From: Lunatibacter salilacus
GTDB taxonomy: Bacteria > Bacteroidota > Bacteroidia > Cytophagales > Cyclobacteriaceae
DNA length: 64,000 nt
Direction: 5' to 3'
Assembly: GCF_009797935.1 (NCBI RefSeq)
Contig: NZ_VOLC01000005.1
Span: forward strand, 1 to 64,000
Position 1 is the stretch's first letter. Every line of letters begins with the position of its first letter. The position numbers were made by a program, and so were the translations under genes. Positions 16,755 through 24,459 of this stretch are shown piece by piece. A model generated the notes under the pieces. The model was not told the DNA's origin and did not search any database. It saw only the letters and a program-made list of their open reading frames with translations.

Positions 16755-16893
16755 TGGAAAACGGGCATTCAGAGTGTATCCGAGTTGGGATGCGACGGCT
16801 AGTACACAAGCTGAACGAACCCAACAATGGCAGCTGGAATATTTCTTTGAAATAATTGAAGCAATGGATTTTAATAAAATTGCAGCTTTATAA
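16755..16893 (+). pseudogene. MepB C-terminal fragment (second copy)
   Basis: The frame reads GKRAFRVYPSWDATASTQAE and then RTQQWQLEYFFEI and MDFNKIAAL before TAA at 16891. It matches the C-terminal 45 residues of the intact MepB at 10375 with a few changes. Everything before is missing. With the DJ-1 and DHFR-like copies it shows that the 9.3-10.9 kb and 14.1-16.9 kb segments derive from one duplicated block. Confidence 0.85.
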
Positions 16894-17167
16894 TCAAAGC
16901 AATAATGTCCTAACTGCGCTAATCCTGGCTGTTGATAAATAATTGGCATTTATGAACACTTGATCTATCGGAACATTTTAGGATGCCTTCAGTAAGGATA
17001 CTATAGAATGAAAACATGTGGCGGACAAATCATTAATAGAAAAAGAAACTATTTACTTTTTAACGATTGTCTTCCCGATGGATGAAAATGAAGAAGTATA
17101 TAAAAAAATCGGTTACTAGATTTTCAGTTCGTTTAGAATAATTGAAGATTAAAAGAACACTATTTCA

Positions 17168-17200
17168 TTGCAAAAAATATCGTCAAAATTTTTATATTTG
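17168..17200 (+). promoter_or_regulatory. Bacteroidota-type promoter candidate
   Basis: The -7 element reads TATATTTG at 17193-17200, a match to TAnnTTTG, and TTG at 17168-17170 lies 22 bases upstream in the -33 place. The next gene on this strand is the DUF3276 protein at 17406, leaving an untranslated leader near 200 bases. Confidence 0.45.
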
Positions 17201-17405
17201 TTCAAACACGCCTTCTTTATCGAAGGTTTTATTTTGCTACACGGGTCTTTCAAAAGATACTATACGGAAATATTTAAATTATTTTAAGCTATCCCAGAAA
17301 GCTTTTAGCAGCCTTATACAATTATTTCTGAAAATACGAAAGTCAAGTCTTTTGAGTTCGAGAAATAACGCATTTTAAAAGTAGAAAATATTTTAATACA
17401 GGCAT

Positions 17406-17840
17406 ATGAGTGGCAAAAAGATTATAGAAAGTATAAAAATTCCGGCAAAAAAGCGGACATACTTTGTGGAAGTTAAAGAAACCCGTGAAGGTGCTAAATT
17501 TCTCAAAATAATTGAGAGCAAACAACTGGACGATGGAGAATTTGAGCAATACCGAATAATGGTTTTTGAGGATGACATTAATGATATCGTTAAAGCTTTA
17601 AGGATTGCATTAAAACACTTCCCCACTTACAAAAAGCCTGAACAAAAAAGTAAGATGGCCCAGACAAAAGAACGGTTTACAAATGCTTACAAACCTTGGA
17701 CTAATCAGGAAGATCTGAAACTTACCGAATTATTTTGTCAGGGAAGAAATTCAAAGGAGATTTCAGAAATTCTGCAACGCAATGAAGGAGCAATTAACTC
17801 AAGAATAGAAAAACTCGATTTAAAACAAAAGTACGGTTAA
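17406..17840 (+). CDS. DUF3276 (PUR-alpha-like) protein with C-terminal HTH
   Basis: A 144-residue protein with two parts. Residues 1-80 are the DUF3276/PUR-alpha-like nucleic-acid-binding domain of Bacteroidota (KRTYFVEVKETREGAKFLKI and EQYRIMVFEDDINDIVKAL). Residues 96-140 form a Myb/SANT-like helix-turn-helix (PWTNQEDLKLTELFCQGRN, then EISEILQRNEGAINSRIEKL), a module often seen at the end of superfamily I helicases and HRDC proteins. Most DUF3276 proteins are 100-130 residues without this second module. The pairing suggests two nucleic acid contacts in one small cytoplasmic protein. Function inferred only. Confidence 0.85.
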   Translation: MSGKKIIESIKIPAKKRTYFVEVKETREGAKFLKIIESKQLDDGEFEQYRIMVFEDDINDIVKALRIALKHFPTYKKPEQKSKMAQTKERFTNAYKPWTNQEDLKLTELFCQGRNSKEISEILQRNEGAINSRIEKLDLKQKYG

Positions 17841-17927
17841 AAAATAGAATATTAACTATCCCCTTTGCGATTGTGGTAATTTATATCCTTACGATTTTAA
17901 TTCTTAGAAAACGAACAACTGAATACC

Positions 17928-18764
17928 ATGGCACCAAGGATCGAAATTGAGACACTTCACTTGTTCCCGGTTTTGGATGAGCTGCTGATTTCCTTGTTGT
18001 CTGAATTGACCGATGATGAATGGGGATTGCAGACTGTTGCCAAACTTTGGAAAGTAAAAGATGTTGCCGCTCATTTACTTGACGGAAATCTACGGGGTTT
18101 GTCCACTTCCAGAGACAACTATTTTGGGGAAAGTGCCGGAAATATCAATTCCCAGGAGGATCTTGTCAAATACCTTAACGGCCTAAATTTGTCTTGGACA
18201 GATGCTCTAAAACGGCTTAGTCCTAAAGTATTGATCTCTTTATTGCAGAATAGCGGTAAAGAGTACACTACTCATTTACAATCATTAAACCCATTCGAAA
18301 ACGCAATTTTTCCAGTAGCATGGGCTGGTCAGACCGAATCGCCAAATTGGTTTCACATCGCCAGGGAGTACACCGAGAGGTTTCTGCACCAACAACAGAT
18401 CCGAGACGCTACAGGTCGGCCGGGTTTAATGAAAAGGGAGCTTTTCTATCCGTTTATTGACACGTTAATGTGCGCTTTGCCGTATACCTTCCGCAATAAT
18501 TCGGCAGATGAGGGCACAATAGTTTCAGTAGTTATTACTTCTGAAATCGGCGGACGATGGAATTTGGTTCAAAGCAATAGTCAATGGAATCTAACTAGAG
18601 ATTTGGATCTGAAGCCAAGTGCTGCAGTGAAAATCGATCCAGACACTGCGTGGAAATTGTTTTCCAAGAGCTGGAGTCCTGATCATGTGATTGATCTTGT
18701 TGACATCCAGGGAGATCAGGTTTTGGGTAAGCAGTTGCTTAAGATGGTTTCGGTAATGGCTTGA
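17928..18764 (+). CDS. Maleylpyruvate isomerase N-terminal / DinB-like protein
   Basis: A 278-residue protein of the mycothiol-dependent maleylpyruvate isomerase N-terminal (MDMPI_N) group, related to DinB four-helix proteins. The first helix pair reads LLISLLSELTDDEWGLQTVAKLWKVKDVAAHLLDG, with the histidine that serves as metal ligand. Later HIAREYTERFLHQQQIRDATG carries the other conserved His. These proteins bind a divalent metal and often use a thiol cofactor. Mycothiol is not made by Bacteroidota, so another thiol or none is used here. The reaction is unknown. It stands alone with no operon partner. Confidence 0.78.
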   Translation: MAPRIEIETLHLFPVLDELLISLLSELTDDEWGLQTVAKLWKVKDVAAHLLDGNLRGLSTSRDNYFGESAGNINSQEDLVKYLNGLNLSWTDALKRLSPKVLISLLQNSGKEYTTHLQSLNPFENAIFPVAWAGQTESPNWFHIAREYTERFLHQQQIRDATGRPGLMKRELFYPFIDTLMCALPYTFRNNSADEGTIVSVVITSEIGGRWNLVQSNSQWNLTRDLDLKPSAAVKIDPDTAWKLFSKSWSPDHVIDLVDIQGDQVLGKQLLKMVSVMA

Positions 18765-18941
18765 AATATTTGTTATTTGAAGAGACGGCGCGATGTACAT
18801 AAATTAACTCCGATACGCTGACAATTTTTTAATAGAAATTAATTACATTGTTTTTTCCTGTTCCCCTAATTTTCGCTGCGTATTTTAAATTAGGAAAAGC
18901 AAAGTGGGAATATCCCAAATAAGAAAACCAAGGAAACACCC

Positions 18942-20498
18942 ATGAAAAAAGAATACCCAAATGGCCGCTCTATTCTTGCAGCAATGGTACTACTGCTCCT
19001 CCATGCGTGCAGCACACCGCAAGAAAATATAATGGAGCAGCAAAACATCCTGTTTATAGCAGTAGACGACATGAGTGACTGGGCCGGATTTTTATCCGGA
19101 CACACGGGCATGAAGATCCATACGCCCAATATCGACCGGCTTGCTGCATCCTCCATGATTTTTACCAACGCCCATACGCCGGCACCGGCCTGTGCGCCCA
19201 CACGGGCCGCCATTCTTACCGGCGTACATCATGCACGGTCCGGAGCGGAAAACGTACACTGGGGAGATGGCCCAAAGTGGCGGGATTTTGATGCGTTAAA
19301 AGACGTGCTAACCTTGGAGCAATTCTTTCAAAAAAATGGCTACAAAACGCTTGGCGCCGGCAAGATTTACCACAGTCAGGCCCCACCATGGACGCCAACT
19401 AGCCAAGTGGAACCAGCCAACTGGGATTTTTACTACCCAAGTCCCCATATTTCCCATCCTTTTCAGATACGTGCACCGGACGAAGTCATTTATCCGGAGG
19501 GCGTAGACAATGAAAATCGGCCCGGAGGCGGGGCAAACGGATGGTGGACATGGGGGGCGATTCCTGTTCCGGATGAAAAAATGGCCGACTACCACGTCGT
19601 GGATTGGGCAAATTACCAACTCAATCAGCCACACGACAAACCCCTTTTTCTGGCCGTTGGTATGTGGAAACCGCATGATCCATGGGAAGTACCCCAAAAA
19701 TATTTCGACATGTATCCCCTGGAAGACATTGTGCTACCTGAACGTAAAGAGGATGACCTTGAAGACGCCTTCGATCACGGTCGCCGATGGATTATGAAAT
19801 GGGTGTTGGATAACCAGCAATGGGAAAAAATAATTCAATCCTATGCCGCCTCAATTACCTTCTCCGACGCGATGGTTGGGCGGTTGCTTGATACCTTGGA
19901 GAAATCAGCTTATGCCGACAACACGATTGTTGTTTTATGGTCTGACCATGGCATGCACATGGGTGAGAAAGACAATATTGAAAAATTCACCCTTTGGGAA
20001 CGATCTACGCGGGTACCTTTGCTGATTTCTGTTCCGGGCATGTCCTTGGGGGGGCAGCGGTGCGAACAACCAGTAAGCCTGATGGATTTGTATCCCACCC
20101 TGGTTGATCTGACTGGATTTGAGCAGCCCTCCCACCTGGACGGAAAAAGCCTGCTGCCGCAACTTAAAGACCCTACTACCAAGACATCCCCGGTTATATC
20201 CAGCTATAAATTTACTGGCCAAAACCAGCCGGGCGTAACCGGACATGCCGTAAGAAGCATGCGATACCGGTATATATATTATCCCGAGATCAACCTGGAA
20301 GAACTTTACGATCACGCGAATGACCCCAATGAATGGGATAATATGGCCTATAAAAAGGAGAATATACAGGTCATCGAAGATCACCGGAACGTGCTACTGG
20401 ACATGTTGCCTGAATTGACCTGGAAAGAAGGTCCCCCGGAGGGCTATTCCATCGACAGCAACGGATGGGTAAGACGGGATAACTTTGAATCGTTTTGA
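18942..20498 (+). CDS. Sulfatase (S1 family, iduronate-2-sulfatase-like)
   Basis: A 518-residue sulfatase. The active-site motif is Cys84-Ala-Pro-Thr-Arg88 followed by AAILTG, the C-x-P-x-R signature in which the Cys is converted to formylglycine. Metal-binding residues are in LFIAVDDMSDW (Asp pair) and in VLWSDHGMHMGEKDN. The N-terminus has a lipobox (LLLLHACST), so it is probably a lipoprotein. The overall blocks (NIDRLAASSMIFTNAH, TLGAGKIYHS, GMWKPHDPW) match iduronate-2-sulfatase-like members. It stands alone, with no polysaccharide lyase or SusCD pair nearby, so the substrate is uncertain. A formylglycine-generating enzyme must be elsewhere. Confidence 0.9.
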   Translation: MKKEYPNGRSILAAMVLLLLHACSTPQENIMEQQNILFIAVDDMSDWAGFLSGHTGMKIHTPNIDRLAASSMIFTNAHTPAPACAPTRAAILTGVHHARSGAENVHWGDGPKWRDFDALKDVLTLEQFFQKNGYKTLGAGKIYHSQAPPWTPTSQVEPANWDFYYPSPHISHPFQIRAPDEVIYPEGVDNENRPGGGANGWWTWGAIPVPDEKMADYHVVDWANYQLNQPHDKPLFLAVGMWKPHDPWEVPQKYFDMYPLEDIVLPERKEDDLEDAFDHGRRWIMKWVLDNQQWEKIIQSYAASITFSDAMVGRLLDTLEKSAYADNTIVVLWSDHGMHMGEKDNIEKFTLWERSTRVPLLISVPGMSLGGQRCEQPVSLMDLYPTLVDLTGFEQPSHLDGKSLLPQLKDPTTKTSPVISSYKFTGQNQPGVTGHAVRSMRYRYIYYPEINLEELYDHANDPNEWDNMAYKKENIQVIEDHRNVLLDMLPELTWKEGPPEGYSIDSNGWVRRDNFESF

Positions 20499-20939
20499 AA
20501 TCCGAATTAGATCAGATTCCCTTTTGATAAATAATTGACAGTGAATGCGTCATACGCTTTTTGCCAACTACCGAAATGATCGAAAAGAGGGTTTCTTTTA
20601 ATCATGGCTGTACTGGCCAGCTTGTTATCTTTGATCAAGGATGAAGCATCCAGTTGGTTTCTGTACAAAAGGCAGGCTTGAGGTGCAATTTACAATTGTC
20701 AAAACTTGCAAAAAATGCAAGTTTTGACAATTCAAGTGGAAAAACCTGAATATATTTTACTGACTTCTTAATATATAGGAGGAATAGGAATTCAATCACC
20801 CCCCAGCTTTTCGTATAAAACGGCATCCTTATTCTTCGCTTCCCTGCCCCAATGAGAGAAAACCATTTGTTCACTTAGGAAAACAAAGCATCGGTACATA
20901 AAGCGTCCGGCCGAGTTCAAGGAAAAAAACAAGGAATTG
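20499..20939. other. Intergenic region between convergent genes
   Basis: It contains the hairpin at 20694-20732 and no credible gene. A 79-codon frame on the minus strand overlaps the hairpin and lacks any domain, so I leave it out. Confidence 0.6.
20694..20732. terminator. Perfect 17-bp inverted repeat, probable bidirectional terminator
   Basis: AATTGTCAAAACTTGCA (20694-20710) pairs without mismatch with 20716-20732 across a five-A loop. It lies between the sulfatase gene and the converging regulator gene. There is no T run, so it may act as a mRNA-stabilising hairpin or a weak terminator. Confidence 0.6.
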
Positions 20940-21674
20940 CTATACCTTTCTGATACTGTTTATCAAATCCTCCTTGTACATCCTGCTGACCGGTATTGTT
21001 ATTTTATTAATTTCAAGATGCCCATCTGCTACCGCATCCAGCTTTTTGATATTTACCACATAAGACCGGTGCACCCGCAAAAAGTCTTTACTTACCATCT
21101 TTTCGAAAAAAGCATTCAATGGACTTGTTATCGTGAAATTACGATCTGCCGTGATGATGTTACAATAGTTTCTCTCTGCTTCTATATAGAGTATTTCATC
21201 CAACATGACCTTAATAAGTTTACTTTGGCTCCGTATAAATATCCGGTCCTCCAAGGCCTCTACCACACCCGCACTGTTTTTCTCTTTCATATTTTCCTCT
21301 GCGATTTTCCCAACCACAAGGGCAATAGTCCTTTCAAGGTTTAGTTTATTGAAGGGTTTAGAAATAAAAGCATAAGGATGGGTTCCCTTGGCTTTTTGAA
21401 AGGAAGCTTCGTCTGAATTTGCCGTGAGGTAGATGAATGGTATGTCAAAAAAATTTTGGATTGATTTAACAGTTTCTATGCCGTCAAGTTTCCCTTTTAA
21501 ACTAATATCCATCAATATGATGTCGGGGTGATTTTCCTTGGCATGGTTGATGGCGTCTTCGCCTCGTGATTCAATACCAGACACGTCGTAACCCAATTTG
21601 GAAAGTTGCAAAGAAATATTTGCAGCGATGATCATATCGTCCTCCACGATCAAAATTCTGATTTTATCGCTCAT
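20940..21674 (-). CDS. LytTR-type response regulator
   Basis: A 244-residue response regulator. The receiver domain covers residues 5-120: acidic pair in IVEDDM, phosphoacceptor Asp56 in DIILMDISLKG, Thr in YLTAN and Lys in FISKPF. The C-terminal LytTR DNA-binding domain covers about 145-243 (LIKVMLDEILYIEAERNYCNIIT, then FFEKMVSKDFLRVHRSYVVNI). The start overlaps the kinase stop by four bases (ATGA), so the pair is translationally coupled. It probably binds direct repeats upstream of unknown targets. Confidence 0.92.
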   Translation of the reverse strand: MSDKIRILIVEDDMIIAANISLQLSKLGYDVSGIESRGEDAINHAKENHPDIILMDISLKGKLDGIETVKSIQNFFDIPFIYLTANSDEASFQKAKGTHPYAFISKPFNKLNLERTIALVVGKIAEENMKEKNSAGVVEALEDRIFIRSQSKLIKVMLDEILYIEAERNYCNIITADRNFTITSPLNAFFEKMVSKDFLRVHRSYVVNIKKLDAVADGHLEINKITIPVSRMYKEDLINSIRKV

Positions 21675-23614
21675 GCTGCTTTACCGATATGAAATTCAAA
21701 AAACACCTCTGTTCCCCTGTCTGTAATTAAGGTCATTTTCCCGTCTAATTGTTTGGTCAATAAACTGACGAGTTGGCTACCAAATCCAGTACCCTTTATT
21801 CCTGAATCAATATCAAACCCAATCCCATCATCGGTTACTTTCAAAAAAAGGTGTGAATCAGTTTCTGCAAGGGTGATTGTGATTTTTCCATTTTTGTTGT
21901 CAGGAAAGGCATATTTAAGTGAATTTGACATCAGTTCATTAACAATCAATCCTATCGGGATTGCACGGTCAACATCAAGTTCGAGTGCATCCATGGTACA
22001 ATCCAAGGTAATCCTATGCGAAGCATTAAAGGAATTGATAATATATCCTCCCAGATCCAGAAAGTATTTTTTCATTTCAATGGCTGCAATATTTTCTCCC
22101 TGATAGAGGTTTTGATGAATCATTCCCATACTTTGCAACCTGTGTTGGCTTTCTGTCATGATGTCTTGAAGCTCTTGGTTATCAATCTCCGCCGTCTGTA
22201 GGGAAAGAAGGCTGGAAATGGTCTGTAGGTTGTTATTCACCCGGTGGTGAATTTCTTTTAGTAGAAACTCTTTTTCCCTGTTCTTTTTTTCGAGCAGTAA
22301 ACTATACTTCTTTCTACGGATAAAAATCCTGTAAAGAAAAAACATAAAAATGATCATCAGCCCAGTCAAAATAAGGATAAAAACTTGTATGGTTGCCTGC
22401 TGCTTTAATTTTGCAGATTGCATTGAAATTGTGCTTTCTTTTTGGTTTACTTCCAATTCAGTTTGCAACTGGGCAATTCTTTGGTCCGCCTCCAAATTGA
22501 AAACAAGTTGGGTCAATTCGTGATATTTCTTATACGCATTAAATGCGTTGTTTATATTATTCTTTCCCTCATAGGCTTTACTCAATTCCTTATAAATAAG
22601 ACCCAAGTGGTACCTATCACCGAAATCCTCCTTGGCCGTTCTGATGCTACTCCTCAAGTATCTTATGGCGGAATCAAAATCTCTTTCTTGGTTTTTTAAT
22701 TTTCCCAGTGAGAGTAAAGAGCGCACAATCATAAAATCATTTTCCAGCAATTCAGCATATTTCAGCGCTTCTTGGCCTGATTTATCAGCCATTTCAAAAT
22801 CCACAATTTGGCTATACAATTCCGTAAGGGCAATATAGGTGTCACTCAGGTTGTTGTAGAAACCGTATTTTTCACCGATCATGACCGATCGCTGAAAGTA
22901 GGTCAGTGCTTCTTCGAACCTGCCGAGCTCCACCAGATTATTGCCCAATACATGGAGGGTAAAATCATAATCCAGATCATTGAGACCTCTTTCTTCAAAC
23001 ATCGCTATTGATTTTAGGCCAAATTCAACTCCCTTTTCAAATTTTCCTTGTTTCCAAAACAAATTGCTCATATCCGAAAAGGCCATGGCCTTTGCCTTCA
23101 AATCCCCATATTTTTCTCCTAATTGAAGCGTTCGGGTCGTGTATTCGAAAGCCTTTCCAAGGTTCCCCCGTCGTTCATAAACGTACCCTAAATTGGTCAG
23201 TAGAAGCCAAGTCTCCGATTCAGGAATTTTTTCAAGAGCACTTCGAAGTACACGTTCCGCATCATCTAATTGCTCCATCCTTAACAAAATAGCACCTTGG
23301 GAAACCTGCATTCTTCCCTCCCAGAGTTCATTGCTGGCAACTCTGACCTCTTCCAGGCCTTTATTGATGATTTTCAATGATTTTTGAAGGTTTCGGGTAT
23401 GGTAATGATAACCCAAGTCATTGATGGCCATAAACCGTAGCGTGTCAACATGGGTATGATTCAAGTATTCTTCCAAATGATCCAAGTAACTGGTGTCCAG
23501 ATCATCCGTATCCAAAAAAATCCGCGCATACTGAATTTGGTCCTCGCGTTTGATATGGTGTGCGGGAAAATGAAATTGAACCAAAATCACCAAAACCAGT
23601 ACAAAATTGCTCAT
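21671..23614 (-). CDS. TPR-containing sensor histidine kinase (HisKA_2 family)
   Basis: A 647-residue kinase. An N-terminal hydrophobic segment of about 17 residues could be a signal or anchor. Residues 60-390 are tetratricopeptide repeats (NLGYVYERRGNLGKAFEYT, ELSKAYEGKNNINNAFNAYKK). One membrane helix lies at about 410-430 (VFILILTGLMIIFMFFLY), then the HisKA_2 box E454-I-H-H-R458 (KEIHHRVNNNLQTISSLLSLQ) and a HATPase domain (IGLIVNELMSNSLKYAFP, TDDGIGFDID, GTGFGSQLV). The TPR domain is probably periplasmic and senses a protein or peptide. The response regulator overlaps it downstream. Confidence 0.92.
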   Translation of the reverse strand: MSNFVLVLVILVQFHFPAHHIKREDQIQYARIFLDTDDLDTSYLDHLEEYLNHTHVDTLRFMAINDLGYHYHTRNLQKSLKIINKGLEEVRVASNELWEGRMQVSQGAILLRMEQLDDAERVLRSALEKIPESETWLLLTNLGYVYERRGNLGKAFEYTTRTLQLGEKYGDLKAKAMAFSDMSNLFWKQGKFEKGVEFGLKSIAMFEERGLNDLDYDFTLHVLGNNLVELGRFEEALTYFQRSVMIGEKYGFYNNLSDTYIALTELYSQIVDFEMADKSGQEALKYAELLENDFMIVRSLLSLGKLKNQERDFDSAIRYLRSSIRTAKEDFGDRYHLGLIYKELSKAYEGKNNINNAFNAYKKYHELTQLVFNLEADQRIAQLQTELEVNQKESTISMQSAKLKQQATIQVFILILTGLMIIFMFFLYRIFIRRKKYSLLLEKKNREKEFLLKEIHHRVNNNLQTISSLLSLQTAEIDNQELQDIMTESQHRLQSMGMIHQNLYQGENIAAIEMKKYFLDLGGYIINSFNASHRITLDCTMDALELDVDRAIPIGLIVNELMSNSLKYAFPDNKNGKITITLAETDSHLFLKVTDDGIGFDIDSGIKGTGFGSQLVSLLTKQLDGKMTLITDRGTEVFFEFHIGKAA

Positions 23615-23809
23615 ACACTAAATATATAAAAAAATGTATTTAAAAATCAACTATTTGCATATTAAAATAGGTGATCGGAAAATAAACACACTCATTGGGA
23701 CAATTTTGGGGTAGGTTCGTCCGAAACCCTTAGATAAAACAATAAATAAAATTGACATTGACCTATTAAAGTAACTCTCTTTACTTCTAAACAATCAAAC
23801 CCATCTATC

Positions 23810-24328
23810 ATGAAAATTTTCAAAACAATCTTAGCATCTGCATTCCTGCTGATATTAACAACCCTTCTTTCAATGGCACAGGAAGTAACGCTGGAATTTC
23901 AGAATGCAGCAAAAGCGATGGAAGTAGCCCAAACCTATGTGAAAGCACTTCAAGCTGGTGATGTGGCTACGATGAACGCTCAATTCGCAACAGGAGCCAT
24001 GATTTATGGTTTGGGCGGAGGCTTGGACTCACTTACAGTGGCACAGCACAAAGAATATTACACCAATAGTACCAACCAATTCAAGCACAGCCTTTCGCAA
24101 GAGCTTTATCTGCCTGTCAAAGTTACCAATAACTGGAATGAAGGCGAATGGATCCTGTCATGGGGAACAAACACACTTACAAATAAGACAAGTGGGAAAA
24201 TGATAGCGGTTCCATACCACACTGCCTCCCGTATGGAAAATGGTAAAATTACGTTTATGAGATACTGGTATGACATGCTCAATGTTCTACAAACGCAGGG
24301 GTTTAAGGTGACTTCTCCGGCTAACTAA
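23810..24328 (+). CDS. Secreted SnoaL-like (NTF2 fold) protein
   Basis: A 172-residue protein with a signal peptide (IFKTILASAFLLILTTLLSMAQ). The mature part is an NTF2-like/SnoaL fold: an opening helix AMEVAQTYVKALQAGDVATMNAQFATGAMIYG and strands ending in GKITFMRYWYDMLNVLQTQGF. Such domains bind small ligands; no catalytic residues can be named here. It precedes a TonB receptor gene, separated by a hairpin at 24359-24386. Confidence 0.78.
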   Translation: MKIFKTILASAFLLILTTLLSMAQEVTLEFQNAAKAMEVAQTYVKALQAGDVATMNAQFATGAMIYGLGGGLDSLTVAQHKEYYTNSTNQFKHSLSQELYLPVKVTNNWNEGEWILSWGTNTLTNKTSGKMIAVPYHTASRMENGKITFMRYWYDMLNVLQTQGFKVTSPAN

Positions 24329-24358
24329 GTAAATCACCGACCTAGTAATGTCATATTT

Positions 24359-24386
24359 CCTTTGGTGATCTTGAGATCGCCAAAGG
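24359..24386 (+). terminator. Hairpin after the SnoaL-like gene
   Basis: CCTTTGGTGATC (24359-24370) pairs with GATCGCCAAAGG (24375-24386) across TTGA with one G-T pair. It is followed by GATTTATTTCC, a weak T tract. It may end transcription before the TonB receptor gene. Confidence 0.6.
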
Positions 24387-24459
24387 GATTTATTTCCCCG
24401 CTCGACAGGAATTTTTCTGGCTTCTCTTGAAGGAGTTAACGCTGAAAAAAATTATTCCA

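Larger units (their letters stand above)
16528..17405. other. Long intergenic region with remnants
   Basis: It holds a mepB fragment (16755-16893), a short tail-like frame ending at 17119 (IYFLTIVFPMDENEEVYKKIG, no start), and a promoter-like sequence at 17168-17200. Open frames of 60-80 codons on both strands lack start context and domain similarity, and I do not count them as genes. Confidence 0.5.

Noticed and set aside
17142..17378. 78-codon plus-strand frame as a gene
   Set aside because: It overlaps the best promoter-like sequence, has no domain and lies in a remnant-rich gap.
20635..20874. 79-codon minus-strand frame as a gene
   Set aside because: It spans the perfect hairpin, and its composition is that of noncoding DNA.
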